Assembly: GCA_947623455.1 (NCBI GenBank)
Contig: OX392534.1
Location: forward strand, 32,238,926 to 32,302,925
Reading direction: 5' to 3'
Source: Mimachlamys varia
Taxonomy: Eukaryota > Mollusca > Bivalvia > Pectinida > Pectinidae
DNA length: 64,000 nucleotides
A model generated the notes under the pieces. That model saw only the letters and a list, made by a program, of their open reading frames with translations. It ran no database searches and was not told the origin of the DNA. Positions 1 through 14,125 of the stretch are shown here, piece after piece (positions within the stretch are counted from its first letter, which is position 1; the number at the start of each line of letters is the position of its first letter). Position numbers and translations under genes: made by a program.

Positions 1-204
1 CAAGTATGATGAAACTCATACAAATGCTATTGTTATTTGGATGTCAAATGCAGTAAAATTGAATTGAACATAAAATTATTAACAGTGCGTTTGGCCAAGT
101 GTGACTGGTTTGGCCTGTGTTAACATATGTACGTCGCTGATTATCACAAGTGGATGATCTCCAGCGTTTATTTAAATAATAAATGTATCATACATATCTG
201 GTTA

Positions 205-556
205 AAATTGAATTGACCACACTCACATTGCCAAAGTTAAATTGAAAATGCGTACATAATTACAGTTGAATTGACCACGCGTCCATGGTCATAGATGAAT
301 TGACAACGCGAACAGAGTTAGAACTGACAACGCGCAAATGTTTACAGTAGAATCGACCCCGCGTTCATATGGTCATAGTAAATTGACCACGCGTATATGG
401 TACAGGTAAATCAGTGACCGCGCGCACATGTTGAACAGTTGAATTGACAAAGCGCACATGGTCACAGTTTAGTTGACAACGCGCACATGGTCACAGTTTA
501 GTTGACAACGCGCACATGGTCACAGTTGAGTTGACAACGCGCATATGGTCATAATT
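205..556. repeat. Degenerate tandem repeat, ~31-bp unit
   Basis: About eleven diverged units of the form TTGACAACGCGCACATGGTCACAG (split by small indels). The last three or four (about 455-555) are nearly identical. The CGCG core is unusual in this AT-rich DNA. No function evident. Confidence 0.75.
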
Positions 557-1744
557 GAAAACATCGATGTTAATATTGATGCATAATTCCCACAATTTGC
601 AATTACTGCATGAAGATATATTTCCTTTCCATTTGGTTTATTTTCTTCCCAAAATTTGACGAAAAGGTCTCAACCAAATAACGGAGGAAAATAACTTGAA
701 CGGTATAAGAGGATGTCGGTTAAATCGGGGACGTATATCTGCATGAAGTGTTTAATTGGTATCCCTTTTTAGCATTGACGTGATCCCAATCTGTGAGATA
801 ATATTATGCTTATCATGGCAAATCAGAGTGAGATATGATTCTCACCACATAAACGAAGATAACGTCACAGAAAATAAATCAAGTCATTGGAGTCACTTAA
901 ATCCGATTGGTCTTTTAGGAACCTTCCTATCTTGCCCGAGTTTGCTCTGGCCCTGACATATATATATCTGGTTTTGGTTCACACCAGACATAGTATCTGT
1001 CAAAATGTGTAAGTCTGGTGTTAGGGCCAGAGGAAACTCGGGCTACTCCCTATAATTTCCCAATTACTTCATTCCTTGTTCAATAAAAATGTTCTTAAAA
1101 AGTTTCAAGTACTAATTTTAAGCTTTATATGGAACTGCAAGGTTGATGTATATATATATTCAATGGAATACCCTAATGTGTGATTTTGGTGAGAGGGTAT
1201 GCAGGTATAAAGAAGTGTTTAGATCAAAACAACCATAAGGGTCGGGAAAAGGTTAATATTGAGCATTAACATGGACCAGGGGCGATAGTTACAAGATAAA
1301 ACTTTCAGAAATATTGTGAAGAAATCCTGTAAATTTTGAGAACTCTATATGATCCCCCCACCCTTGGAAAGTTTCTCTCTCCGCCTCTTTATAATGAAAT
1401 CAGAATAAAAAGAAAAACCTCTTCTTCAAAATCATGTGTAACAATGGTGATTTTCTATGTTAACGACTTACAGTAGATGAATATGGCAGTCAACGTCATT
1501 TGGTAGTTTTATTTAGAACAAGTGCTAATTGTAACATAACAGATGTCCCCAAACCCCCGCATTACGGCTCACAGTGCTGAAATACATTATATTGAAAATA
1601 GATAAAATTCTGCTACTTTCCTTGAATCAGAGACGCATAAAGATCTTTTGAGTAAAATGGAGCAATATATAGAGGATATTCAATAGTTTGGCGCTTGAGT
1701 ATGGCAGGTTTTTTTCCCATGTTTTCACGGGTGCGTAGCATGAG
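557..1744. other. AT-rich intergenic DNA, nothing recognised
   Basis: No open frame with family resemblance, no RNA gene and no clear repeat. An inverted pair of short sequences around the CGGGTTTCCTC/GAGGAAACTCGG-like words (near 930-1045) is the only structure noticed. Confidence 0.4.
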
Positions 1745-1905
1745 ACTCACTCGAGAAAATATGGGTGGTCGGGTTGTGCAGTGGAGAGCTCACTTTCCTT
1801 TCACCAAGGCGGCCATGTTCCATTGGGGGTTCTCTGGGTACTCCGGTTTCCTCCCACAATAAGAACCCTCGCGCGCTAACACCCGGGTCAACAAGAGTGA
1901 TTTTA
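1745..1905 (+). mobile_element. Degenerate tRNA-derived SINE
   Basis: Contains a tRNA-like A-box region (TGTGCAGTGGAGAGC, about 1777-1791), a weak B-box region, and the GGGTACTCCGGTTTCCTCCC block (about 1837-1856), which I recall as a common SINE body in bivalve and other mollusc genomes. Fragmentary, with no clear tail or target duplication. Confidence 0.5.
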
Positions 1906-2306
1906 ATAAGTTGGATAACTTGTTTCATAATTATTGTAAAATAAATAAAATTAATATTTCAAAATATGGGGGGAAATCTACCGTACTCGTGAAATCAATC
2001 AATCAAGCTTTATTTCCCCCATACGGAGATAGTTTTACATGAAAATAGATGAAATTATTCAAATTCAATGATTCAAGGATTCAAGAATAATATTTGATAT
2101 CAAACGGCAAACCATTGAATATTCTTTTTATTACATTTCGAATGAGGCCTTATAAAACGCCATTATTCATTTTTTTATCTTTACCGGCCTACTGGGGATA
2201 AAAACTAGGCTAATACGTCGAAATCACAACCGATCGTGTCAGCAACAGGGAAGATGTTCCGGTAAAATCATACATATGCCATATATATACGTCCCTGCTG
2301 CAATAT

Positions 2307-3263
2307 ATAAATAGAATCTTACACTCGTATCAATGTAATATGGAATTTATTAAACGAGTAAGATAATTTAATATGTCACGAGCCGTTAGGCTAGTGACCA
2401 CGGACTTAGTCCATGGAGTGACATATTAAATTATCTAACGAGTTTAGTAAATTCCATATAACATTGATACGAGTGTAAGATTCTATTTATCACATAACTT
2501 ATATTTATGAGAAAATACACAAAAACTCTCAAATTAATTCTCTTTAAGAAAGGCAAATTTCTATTTTAACGGTACGATTTTCACTTCGAGACAATCATAT
2601 GACGCCACATCGTCGGATACCCACGGTTGATCTCGCTTCGCTAACTCACTCATCACCGGGGTGATGAGTGAGTTAGCGAAGCGAGATCAACCGTGGGTAT
2701 CCGACGAAGATGACGCCATAAAGACGCCATTTGTTTATGCCGTCACAATAGTGTTAATTACTAAAGCATTGAACTGCTTTCAGTTGGCATTAATAGGCTA
2801 CATGAACGCCAACTGGACAAAGGCAACTTCAATGAAGCGCGCTAGTGCTTCATGTTGGATTTGATTTTGTCCATTTGGAATTCATTTTGCCTATAAATGC
2901 CTACTAAAAGCAGTTCAATACTTATATTTACCATTTTAGAATCTGTTCAGCTCAGAAAAAAATCAATACCTCTTTGTTTTCTCAGCATTTAGCTCAAATA
3001 ATATATATATCGTATATGCTTGTTCATTGAAAAGAACAGCCATCGCCCGGGGACGGTTTAATGGTATCCAGTGTAACAAACCAATTATGACGTCATAATA
3101 ATGATGACGTCAACAATCGGCCAATGGCATTCATGATATTATGAATGCCAACTGAATCTGATAGAGTCTTATAGTGACATTTCCATACAATGGTAAATAT
3201 AGGTGTGTAAAACCATTTTTATGACATGGCCGTATGACATGACTGAACGGGTAAGTTATGTGA
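2307..3263. mobile_element. Palindromic non-autonomous DNA element, long form
   Basis: A ~184-bp imperfect palindrome (2307-2490) abuts a segment bounded by the inverted words TCACATAACTTA (2490) and AAGTTATGTGA (ending 3263). A 98-bp near-perfect palindrome lies inside (2610-2707). The same terminal words and palindrome recur at 29446-29766, proving a dispersed family. No transposase frame. Confidence 0.65.
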
Positions 3264-3429
3264 TAAATAATATTTTCACTGCAAAGTCTTGTATTTTCGC
3301 TGCTCATCACTGCAATGTAATTATAAGTATTTCACAGGCAAAAAAATGTAATAAAATATCAAGAAGGAAAAGGGAACTTGGCTCTGATATATTTTATGTC
3401 CCTGGGTAACGTATTAGCCCACCTATTAG

Positions 3430-3660
3430 ACGTATTCGTTATGGCGGCGTGAATCATTCGTGTTATTTGAGCCATGCGCTCATCGGTTGGAGGCTATCAT
3501 CCGGGCATGCAAGCATCTTCAACATGGCAGCCGTCTGCAGGTTCGAGAATGATTTGCAAATATGAAAATACGGTTTGCCAAAACGAGATAGAATAAAATA
3601 TATCAATAGAAATGGAGTTGGAGAAGACGGCAAGTCTAAATATTTTCAGCTGATACAGTG
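3430..3660 (+). promoter_or_regulatory. Candidate HUWE1 promoter / non-coding first exon
   Basis: The ATG exon begins at a splice acceptor, so a non-coding exon must lie upstream. This stretch is the best candidate I see. It is richer in CpG than its surroundings, contains a YY1-like ATGGCGGC motif at 3439-3446 and a second ATGGCAGCC near 3523, and ends at a possible donor (CAGTG/GTAAAT near 3660). No TATA box is evident at a fixed distance. The call is inferential; another upstream exon is possible. Confidence 0.3.
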
Positions 3661-6600
3661 GTAAATGTTTTTGAATTTGTATAATTTGTGAATGCTATGT
3701 TTTTCCGCCATTTTATCATTGGGCTGGTTACAATTTTGCTGACCTGACCGTTTCCATTCGGTATATTTGTGAATCGAACATTATATTGATGTACTTTAAA
3801 TATTTAAATGAAAGTAAAATAAAATGTTGACACGATTTGATACCAAGCTTGACGTGGTGTTCAAGATATCCCTTTCAAAACCTGCATACATTATCGATAA
3901 GTAACAACATCTATCGACCACCCGCCACCACGTGCATATCCTTTCTCCGTCGGGTTGTTCACATTTTAAGACTTTAAACAAATACGATCAGTTTAAAAGT
4001 CATTGTTGAACGAAATAGATATAAAATGCAACTTATTTCAAAGCACATAGTCGTTGCAACACAGTGGCATGTCACTTTGTATGCCACAAAATATACAAGT
4101 ATTTATGCCTATGTGTTACTCTGGTCCACTCAATAACACATAAGACTGGTAAAGTCGAATGTTGACCACTGTGTTATGCATATCCAAACTAAAGTAACAG
4201 CTGATGACTTCTAAATAGCATTAGCTTGATTTGATTGTCTCCACAGAAAGTTCTAGAAGCCTCGATTAAAAGATGGGGAAACCTTTCTCCAAAGAGTATA
4301 TTATTTCTTCCTTGTTTGTCATTGTGGTCGTTGGCTGACCTGTGAATCTCATGATGACATCATGTCTTTTGCCAGACCAATTGATAATTTGGAACTCAAT
4401 ATTAAGACACACTTCCCTGGTGCGGACAGTTACTTTGCTTAACATAGGAAGATGACTGGGGGTGGGGTTCCAGACCAACCTACTGCGAAGTAAAAAGGGG
4501 AATTAATATATGATTATACAGATGTAACTTCCAACCACTCGTACATCATACTGGAGACATAATTATGTATGAATTTTAATAAGATTGTGTCAACCAGAGA
4601 AAATTTCATATCAGAGTTACATTTCTACCTGTAAATTGTTTGTCTGTAATAAAAAATATTTGAAGGAGTCACCAAGGTCACTTTATTTTATTTATGAAAT
4701 TTCGAAATTGATATTTTCTTCTTCCTTATAATAATTAGTTTGTTTGATGTTCAAATTTCGCATTTGTTGACCCTAAGGACATCCTGTGTTGATGGGTTGT
4801 TGAGTATACTAATTAGTTTACTTATCCTTGTGTACCAAGTCTGATGAATTATAGTTTTTTGTTTAAAGAAATATGCATATGGGAAATAAAAATAAATGTT
4901 TCTGCATTGTATTACTTGATGCTACTGCTATTTACAGGTATTTGAGGGATTCTGCCATTGGTATACAATGTTATAAACGCATATTTGCTCCTCCCCGGCC
5001 CTTTCACACAAAGTGGGAAAGATATATCTGTTGAAGTATTTCAAGGCCTGATCACCATGATTCGTCTGTCCTCATACACAGATTGTTTTCCAGGGCTTCA
5101 GGTAGCACCTTGGTTTAACTAGCCATGTTGCTAGTGACCTCAAATTTCTACTCGCCATATTTTATCCCCTAAAATTGGTCTTTAACCAATGAACCATACA
5201 TTTTTTTGTAAAATGAATCAAATGATTATAAGTTAAAATGAATAACAGAAATCTAAATTTCAATACTAAGTTTGAGATTAAAAAAAACAAAGAGTATCTT
5301 TCAGGAATAGTTTTTATTGACCATCCTTGAAATGATATTCAAGTATTGTGAAGTTTGTTATTTTTACCATGGCCTTACTCCCAAATACAGGATCACAATT
5401 ATTCCTCCTATTCTCAAACAGATGTTTCACTTTCAATCTTTCCAGAAACAGCCAGTTTTATCAATCCTAGAGATCAGACTTCACTTAAAAAATTTGTTGA
5501 AATTGTCGTGACATATTCACGAGAATTTGTTAAGTATGAATATGTCTAAAATGGTCAGGTATCATTGATCTCTATGAGGAGACAGTTTGAGAAGAAAACA
5601 GAGCATTACAGCTAAACAATGATAAATAAAACATCTGTTGTTTACTGAAGTATCTAGTTTGAGCTGGTCTAATACGGGTCATGTTTGACATGAGGTTGGG
5701 TCACTAAAACGTTTGATTGATAAATGACTTTTCCTAAGCTCCAACACTACACTGTTGTGTAATAAGGTTATACTAATTATCAAAACCAGATTCCGGGCTA
5801 TATCAGGATTTTTTCCACTAGCCAAATGGCGATACCTGGTATTTTTTAACACTCATTTACTAATGAGCTAAAATTCTGGGGGAAACTGGTTACCTTTTGA
5901 TTTGTATCCAGATATAAATAAAAAACTGACCAATCACATTGACAACTTAAAGACTGATCGAGAATGGAACCTGTTTACCAAGATTATCACCAAAGACCTA
6001 CTTTGAGATTGAAGTCAGCCCATTGTACTATTTTGCCTCATTATTCACTTTTATCTTCATTTAAAACATAACCTGGTCTCTGGATCGGTGATATAAAGGA
6101 TCCCATAACAGTTTCAAGACTTGTCAGAAAAAAATGTCAATATCAAGAGCTAGCATTACCAAATGAACTACAGATGAAAACATTCTGTCTTTACCTCAAA
6201 TTGTTGGCAAAATGATAAACAATCGCCCTCAGGTAGTGTGGTTAGGGTTCTTGTGCCAGCACCTGGTTGATAAGATCCATTATTTTATCTGAGTTTAACC
6301 AATGAAGTCCAATTATAGTGACAATAGACTCGGACATCTTTTAATACTTTTAAATCATTTAATACTTGCATAGACAGGGTTATTGATTGACAGAATCAGT
6401 GTGACAGTGTTGACTGCATTATCTACTTTCAGAAAATTTAAGAGAAACAGAATGCTGAATGATAATATTAGTGCAAACCATATCATAGAGGTTATATAAT
6501 TACATGCTTGTGGGAAAAAAAATAATGTTTACATTGAAATTATAATCCATATAACAATTATTTCAGAAATAGCACATAATGAATATTTTCGAAAAGAACC

Positions 6601-6679
6601 TGTCAGAGTTTCATGATGACTTCTAATCTACAATTAAGTTGTAATGTTATAGAATAAAATTATGATTTTTTGCTTTCAG
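3661..6679. other. Long AT-rich stretch before the ATG exon, probable first intron
   Basis: About 3 kb with no convincing coding exon, snoRNA or repeat that I recognise. If the non-coding exon proposed at 3430-3660 is right, this is HUWE1 intron 1 of the full transcript, ending in a good polypyrimidine tract and AG at 6678-6679. Confidence 0.4.
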
Positions 6680-9600
6680 TAAAATTTCATACTGAATCAT
6701 CAAGATGAAGATAGACAGAAATAAGTTGAAAAAGTCTACTACAGAGGTGGTAAGTAAAGAAACTTCAATTTATTGAGCGCATTGAGTCTCCAATTTTTAG
6801 CTATAGAAAACTTTTAAAGAGAATTAAGACTCGACCAATTTCTTGTAGGATAAAATCACAACCATTAATTTTGATACATTAATTTTACATTATTGAATTT
6901 TGGTTAGTTTTCCTGCCATCTTGGAAATAATGTAATGTTAGCACTGTGTATCTCCGGTGGTGTACTGTTGTGACATCTCCGGTCGTTAATCAGTGCCATA
7001 TCAATGTAGTGATTAGCATCGTTGGATGTTGGTCTGTTGTGACCAGCACTCTTGGTATCGTAGCTACAACACAAAAAAAAATATAAACAAAGTATAAAAA
7101 TTTCAAGTATAATATGTAAAGAAAACAGTCATTGGCAACATTTCATGAATAAGGGACTTTGAAAAGGAGAGTAAGGTAAATTACTTACTTGATTATTTTT
7201 TTTTTTTTTCAGCCTGCAGATTGTCGAGCCCTCATTGAAAAGCTGAAAATCGCTACAGAGGAAACTCTGCTTGAGGAACTAAGGGCAGTGAAAGCCTGGT
7301 CTTATGGAAAGGTAGGTTGTACAAGCATTTTGAAAATTGAAAAAAGGCACAAGGGTTACATCATTTGTTGTAAAAACGACCAACTTATTTTCTGCTACAA
7401 TAGTAAATGTACTGTCTGAAATCATCTATATGACTTATTTCATAGATTTGTTCGGCAAATGCTTTAGCAAACATATTCAAGGTGGTATTTTTGCTTATTG
7501 AAAATTTCAAAGTAAACTGATTAAGGTAAAGTTTTTTTACCAAATTTTGTTATTTACTTCTGAGAAGTGTTTTAACCCTGAAAGTTTTAATTATCTGGTC
7601 AAATATGTGAAAGAAAATGTTGACGATATTTGTGATGCATTTTGAAGTGATTAAAAAAAGACTTGTAAGTAACATTTGTCTTGATGTATTTGTGTAGTGC
7701 GAGTTATACCACTGGTCAGATGTCCTGGACAAGTTTGATGAAGTCCTGGAAAAGGCGTGCAAGAAGGAAGGGGAGAAGAAATGGATGCTGTCCTGTGACA
7801 GAACTGGCAAGGAGCAGGTTTGGACATTTATAACAGATTTGCTGTGTTAAAGAATAAAGATAATTGTTTCAGTTTAAACTAAATTTTGGCACTTAACTTA
7901 CAAGGTGCAGTGTATCTTCATTGGTATCTTGTGACAACTTCAATTGTAAAACATTGTTTTGACAAAGTTGGATATGTGCGATAAACGATAGATTGTTTGC
8001 TATTTCCTGTATATGTTGTCATTCATCTTTTGAAATACCTGTATGTTTTCTTTGATACAGCTTAAAGACCTACTGTTGGTGATACTACACTTTACATCGC
8101 TGCTGATTGAGCACAGCTTTTCGCGTCACCTCTACAACTCTATGGAACACTTGACCAGCCTGTTGTCCTCGTCTGATATGACAGTTGTCCTGGCAGTATT
8201 GAATCTCCTATATGTTTTCAGGTAAGAAGATTATTGATGAAAAAAATCTTAAAAGTTCTTCAGTAATGTCACTGTACCAGTGTTAGATTTATACATCTTG
8301 TTCAGTTAGTACCTTTGTACTTGAGTTGTGATTATGTGGGAATCATGACGTTTCAACCAATTAGACATTAGTTCCTGTTGCTATTATGCACCATAGTGTG
8401 GTGTCAGCAACAAACACTTCTAAATCTTTATTGATTTCATAAAAAGAAAATAATAAAAAATCTGTTGATTCTTGCTACTTATTAATCTCAGTCTGGTGGT
8501 GATTTGGTGAACTGTCTTTGTTCTCCTGTCATTTCACCAGCACACAGAGATAAAAGACCCATCCTTAACCCCTTGTTTGCTGATGCTGAATTCTAGGTCT
8601 TTGGCAGAATCATCACTGTTAAAACCATTTTGTCAACAACTTGTTGATTGCACTGTGTATCTCCGGTGGTGTACTGTTGTGACATCCCCGGTCGTTAATC
8701 AGTGCCATATCAATGTAGTGATTAGCATCGTTGGATGTTGGTCTTTTGTGACCTGCACTCTTGGTATCGTAGCTACAACACAACTTTTGTAACTTGTAAT
8801 ACCAAACTGATGAATTTCGTAAGTTCTTAAACATGTTATTGTCAGTATTGAATCCTCTATATTTTCTGAAAAATACAGTAAATGTACTTGGTACAATTGA
8901 TATGAAGGTTTGTAATGAAATACTAATGTATTTAAAGTTGTACTTTACTTATTAGCAGTTGACCTTCGTGGTTTGATGAAAATGACTGCGGAAATTGCAA
9001 ACTACATCTCATTACAAACTAGCTGAGATGTTTGATTATTTAATTTGTGAAAAAAACAAATATACACAATTTTTTTCATTTTTCATGGCATTGTATTTTC
9101 TTGTGTATAACCTGTATTTTTTTGTCTGCAGCAAAAGGTCAAACCATATAACTCGATTGAGCAGTGATAAGAAGCAAGGTCTGATCGTCAGACTGACTCA
9201 TTTAGCCGAGGTGAGTTAGGACTAATAAATGTGTTATTATATTGATAGAAACTTATGAACAAAAATATTTTGTCAAAATAACTGGACAAATTATACTTGA
9301 ACTGTCTCTTAAAAGGTTCCTGTGTTTAAAGACACCACTTCTCCTAAGATTTAACTAAAGTGAGTAAATATGTGTTTTTAATTTTTTTTTTTTTTAGATA
9401 TGACTCTTGATTCAAGCTACTATAGACATATGCATTTTATCTTTAATCATATCATTTAGCTTATGTCTTACCTGTATTTTCTTTTAGAGCTGGGGTGGTA
9501 AAGACAATGGTTTCGGCCTTTCCGAGTGCTGCAGCAACGACCCTATCTATGTAAGTGTTTGAACATACTATTAACATCTCCCTGTCAATTTGATTTTTCT

Positions 9601-12600
9601 AAATCACCAAAATTGTAATTTAATTCTTTTATTTTGCTTTTTCATGTGATGCAAGAAATTCTTTTGATGAGCAGGGCTTTTTTTAAGTAAATTGGGAAAA
9701 GGCCACCGAGGCCGAGTGAAATTAGGAAAAATCATAAAAACAGTTCCTTGAATAAAAATCATCTATTCATATATATGATATTAAACTGCAAAATATATAT
9801 TGTTTTGTCTGCATTGTTTGCAATGCACACATTTTTTTATTACATGTTCGCATAACTTTCAGAACTTACAGAAGTTTTGAGGAAATTATAGCCTGAAATT
9901 TAGCCTAGTTAACTGATTGGGAAAATAAATCTGAAATTGGGAAAATTGAAGTCCAAATCTCATTGGGAATGGGGCCTTATATCGGCCCCTGAGAGACCCC
10001 AGAAAAAGCCCTGTGAGGATAACGCAGGGTTATGGCTTTAGTCGCCTTAATATCAGTGATGTTAAATAGTAATGAGAAGGATAAAAGCGATAGAATATCT
10101 TGGTAAGAGAGGCTTTTTTGTTGATTTCAGAACTTTCCAGCCAGTGCAACAACTTTACACTTTGAATTTTATGTGGACAACAAAGAGGACAAGGGCAGGA
10201 AGGTTTGTACTACTTTTTATCCCCCGCTTTCACTTAAATGGGGGATATCAATTTGCGTTTGTCTGTCACACTTCGTTTTTGTTCAATAATGGCAACAAAT
10301 ATTATCCGATTTTCTTGAAACTTGGTTACAAGGTAAATTGCCTAAAGGCTCTGCCAAGTTTGATTGCTACTTTTGGTGGATGTTATTTGGCAGAGTTATA
10401 GCCCTTTGTTTAAAAGAAAAATGTCATTTTCTTTCGTTTCCGTGCAATAAAGTTAACAAATATTATTCAATTTCCTTGAAACTTGGTAACAAGTTTAAAT
10501 GTCTAAAAGGGCTTGAAACAAGTTCAATTGCCACTTTGGGTGCACTATATTTGTGGCCCATCGATTAACATTTCTGTGCAATTATGGCAACAAATATTAT
10601 CCAGTTTCTGTGTACAAAGCTTTAGTTTTTGTTCAGTTTCCAAGCAAATTACAAAAGATTTTCCCCTACAATATGATTACCCCAATTACAAAAGGGGGAA
10701 AAGCGGGGATATTAATTCTACGAATTAGCATAAAAGAATTGGGTCTTTGTTAAAATGATTTCTTGCTACATATATTTACTACATTTTCCATCTGCATTGG
10801 AAAGAGGGAGGTTGGTGGCTAATTTTTTAATTGTTTGAGTTGACTCCCCCTTGATAGTTTTGTTTGCTTTCAGGGAGTTGCTAATGTCATTACATCTATA
10901 CACATGGAAAACTTGGACAAGTCTTTGAAAATGCCCTCTGAAATTATGGAAGAAATTCTTGAGAATTTCAAGGTTCCAGAAGAAAAACAGGTCAGTATTT
11001 TTAAAGATAAGTTAAACTTGTTATTTGTTCATGATTATATTCATTTCTGATAAGTGAAGTATTTATGTTTGGGTATTTTTCAGTCATGTAATTTTGCTAA
11101 TTATGTTTTGCTGTAGATGTTGCTGTATACTCACATACGTTTGGCGAACCTGTTTTCGAAGTATGAGGCTAGACTTCAATGTGTGCAGGCTAGACTGCAG
11201 GCAATGGCTATTCTAGGTGAGACGATACAACAATTTATAATAATCCATTTTAACAAACCTACTATCATAAGTAAGTTCATTAACATATATAAAAATGAAA
11301 TTCATTAACCCTCATGAAAATGAAAAAAAAAAAGGGTAAAATTGCATTCAAAATTATGTTTCATATTGATTTGAATTGCTTCATTGCTATTGAAGAGTAA
11401 ACCGTTTGCCTGGTTTTATATAAAATTGGACATGCCTTTGTGTTTGCAGTCTATTCCAATGCCATTCAAGACAACATGAATGCCCTGCTGTACCCAGGTC
11501 TGATAGAGGAACTAGTGGATATTATAGAACTAAAAGATGAACATCTGGTGGTATGTTATTTGTGGACTTTACATGTCTTATCATTATGGAGTACCCTTAA
11601 AGTACATATGTAGAGCTTGAAAAAGATTTTAGTCTGATTGGATATGAAGCTTTTACTCTTGGACAGCATCAAAAGTAAATGTTGTCAGTAAAAAAAAAAA
11701 GTTTTTGTTAGCAAAAACAAGGAATAAATAATAAAAGTGCTATGAATTTAGTACCAACTACTACACTCAAAGACTCTTGATGGAACTCCTGGAATTGCTG
11801 AAAAAACTTGCATATACATCTCGGAACCAACTATTTTTAGCAGTACAGTTGAAAATGACCTGCAAAATTATATATTGTGGATTGAGCTCTAAATAATTCT
11901 AGTCTTATTTCCAAAAAAGTTTGTCTTCTTTAAATAAAAAAAATGATGTAAGAAGTAAGAATTATAATAATTTATGTTACCAGGAAATTAAAGCAGCTTC
12001 CCTGAGAACGCTTACATCCATAATTCACCTGGAGAGAAATCCAAAGTAAGTATTTGTGGCTTGACTGACTTGAATATGGCTGTCAACTGATATTTCTGTT
12101 TTAGATTGTTTGAGTTTATAAACAAAAGAAATTAAGAAAACTCTTTATTGAAAGATTGATGTCAAAAGTAATAATGAATGCAAAGGCTTGTTTTAGTAGA
12201 TCATATTTAACGCTACCTTCTTTTTCAGACTGAACAACATTATAGATGCTACTGGTGCATCTTCATACCATGGTTTTCTACCAGTGCTTGTACGCTCCTG
12301 TATACAACACATGACAGGTAAACTAAAAGTCATTTTATAATACTTATAAAATACACCAGTATTTTGGCATCAACTATTGTATGTCATTATTTGGAAATGC
12401 TGGAAGAGGGTTGGTATCTTAACATGATACATGTAGCATTTAAATGGTATAAATATAGTGACTGAAAAAATGGTCTGGTGTCAGACAATACATACAGAAA
12501 ATCGTCTGATGAACTTCTTGTGTAGAAGAGGATGTGTCATCAGAGAAAACATCATAGTGAAACATGTCAAACAGTAACAACCTTGATCCAAGCTTGTGTC

Positions 12601-14125
12601 CGTATAAAAGAGAAATCCACTGTCTTGTAATTTTTGGATTTAAGGGACATCTGGAGTTCAGTACATTTAACTGATTAAGAATGTATCTAGTAATGTTGTG
12701 ACATGCATCATTCATACACTTTCATTTTCTTTGCAGACACCCAGTTAAAACCGTTTCCACAGCCCTATGCCACGGCCCTGTTCTCATTTCTATATCACCT
12801 GGCCAGTTATGAAAATGGTAAGCTACCATTTCAGCTTGATATACATTATGAATTATTGAAATAATAATTCTTTAAATAAAATTGACAGTGATGTTGGTCG
12901 AATTGGAGCATTTTCCTTGGATGTTAAAATTTTAAAAACATTTTAAAATAATAGGAGAATTTTGATTTTCTCTGTGTTGTAAAATTAATTTGATCTCAAG
13001 TGTGATCAAAGAAAAGTAATGCATACAGTTAACCTACCAGTAGTGAAATCAAAAAATGGATATACAGGTAAGTGTGAAGTTCCTTAAGCTATTTTGAAAC
13101 ATGGTCTACAGGTAAAATACTGCAGAAACTAAGTTGCACAGTAAGGCGAAATGTGTATAAACATATAAAAGATAGATGTATGTAAGTATAACTTGATAAG
13201 TGAAATGTAATGTAAACTAAGTGAAGTGTAATGTAAACTAAGTGAAGTGTAATGTAAACTAGAATTTGTGGTATTTGCAGGTGTGGAGGCCCTAGTGTCA
13301 TGTGGGATGATGGAGTGTCTGCTGAAAGTTATCAGCTGGTATGGCAACGGTCAGGATCACATCACGGTCAGTCTACTGTCAATAACATTACATTTACTTT
13401 CTACTTCTACATACTGTTGTAATTTAATCAAAACAACTGTTTGGAATGCTCTTATATTTTGGGTCCCTATTATTTGACAATTTTCTTGTAAGGTTTTTCA
13501 TCCTAACTTCCTCATGACATTCAAAATGTATATGATAGAAATGGTCATCCCATTTGTTTAAGTCTTATGATTCTAATTGTATCCCCTGTTCATCCCATGT
13601 TTCGTCCTAAAACAAGGTCAATGTGACTTTTTTTGACATTTGAACTTAACCCCAAGTACTAATATAATGGTTTCCATAGCAAGGGCATCAGAGTTTGTAA
13701 ACAGTATATAGTTTCATCACCTGAAGGCAGTTTGTCTCAAATTAAGGTCACTGTGACTTCAAATTGACCTTCTCCTTTTACACAACATGCTTTTTTTCCC
13801 CAAAAATATTCCTTCTTTCATTTGACTGCAATTTTGTCTTTGACATTGAATCAGAGTACTAAACACAGTGTTAAAACAGGTTTTCCGCAGCATATCTCAG
13901 CTTCCTTTTCATTAATTAGCTTCAAGCTGTTTAGATCTGTGGGAAGCAGGGATAGCAGTGCTGTTGTTTTCTGAAATCTTAATTTCTGCCACTGACAGTA
14001 TGATTTTCTGAATGTTGTAGCAATTTGTAACTAGAGCTGTGCGTGTAGTAGACTTAATTACCAACCTGGACATGGCCGCCTTCCAAACACAGGGCGGTTT
14101 ATCAACCTTCCTCAACAGACTAGAG
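6680..14125 (+). CDS. HUWE1: HUWE1 exons 1-15: N-terminal armadillo/DUF908 region
   Basis: Exons: 6680-6749 (coding from 6705), 7213-7311, 7698-7817, 8061-8221, 9132-9210, 9488-9550, 10131-10202, 10874-10990, 11117-11216, 11450-11550, 11984-12045, 12229-12317, 12737-12817, 13281-13366, 14021-14125. They encode about residues 1-460. Recognisable conserved blocks are [12 protein letters not shown] (exon 2), CELYHW (exon 3), [12 protein letters not shown] (exon 4), [14 protein letters not shown] (exon 5), [15 protein letters not shown] (exon 6) and [15 protein letters not shown] (exon 14). This is the DUF908 scaffold, which in solved HUWE1 structures forms part of the helical-repeat ring that holds substrates. 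Introns are 126 to about 910 bp. Introns 1 and 4 each hold an H/ACA RNA; introns 6 and 7 hold transposon remnants; I saw nothing distinctive in introns 2, 3, 5, 8-12. Confidence 0.93.

Noticed and set aside
12500..12560. CTGATGA...TCATCAG hairpin in intron 12
   Set aside because: Looks like a short chance inverted repeat; no box D or guide spacing.
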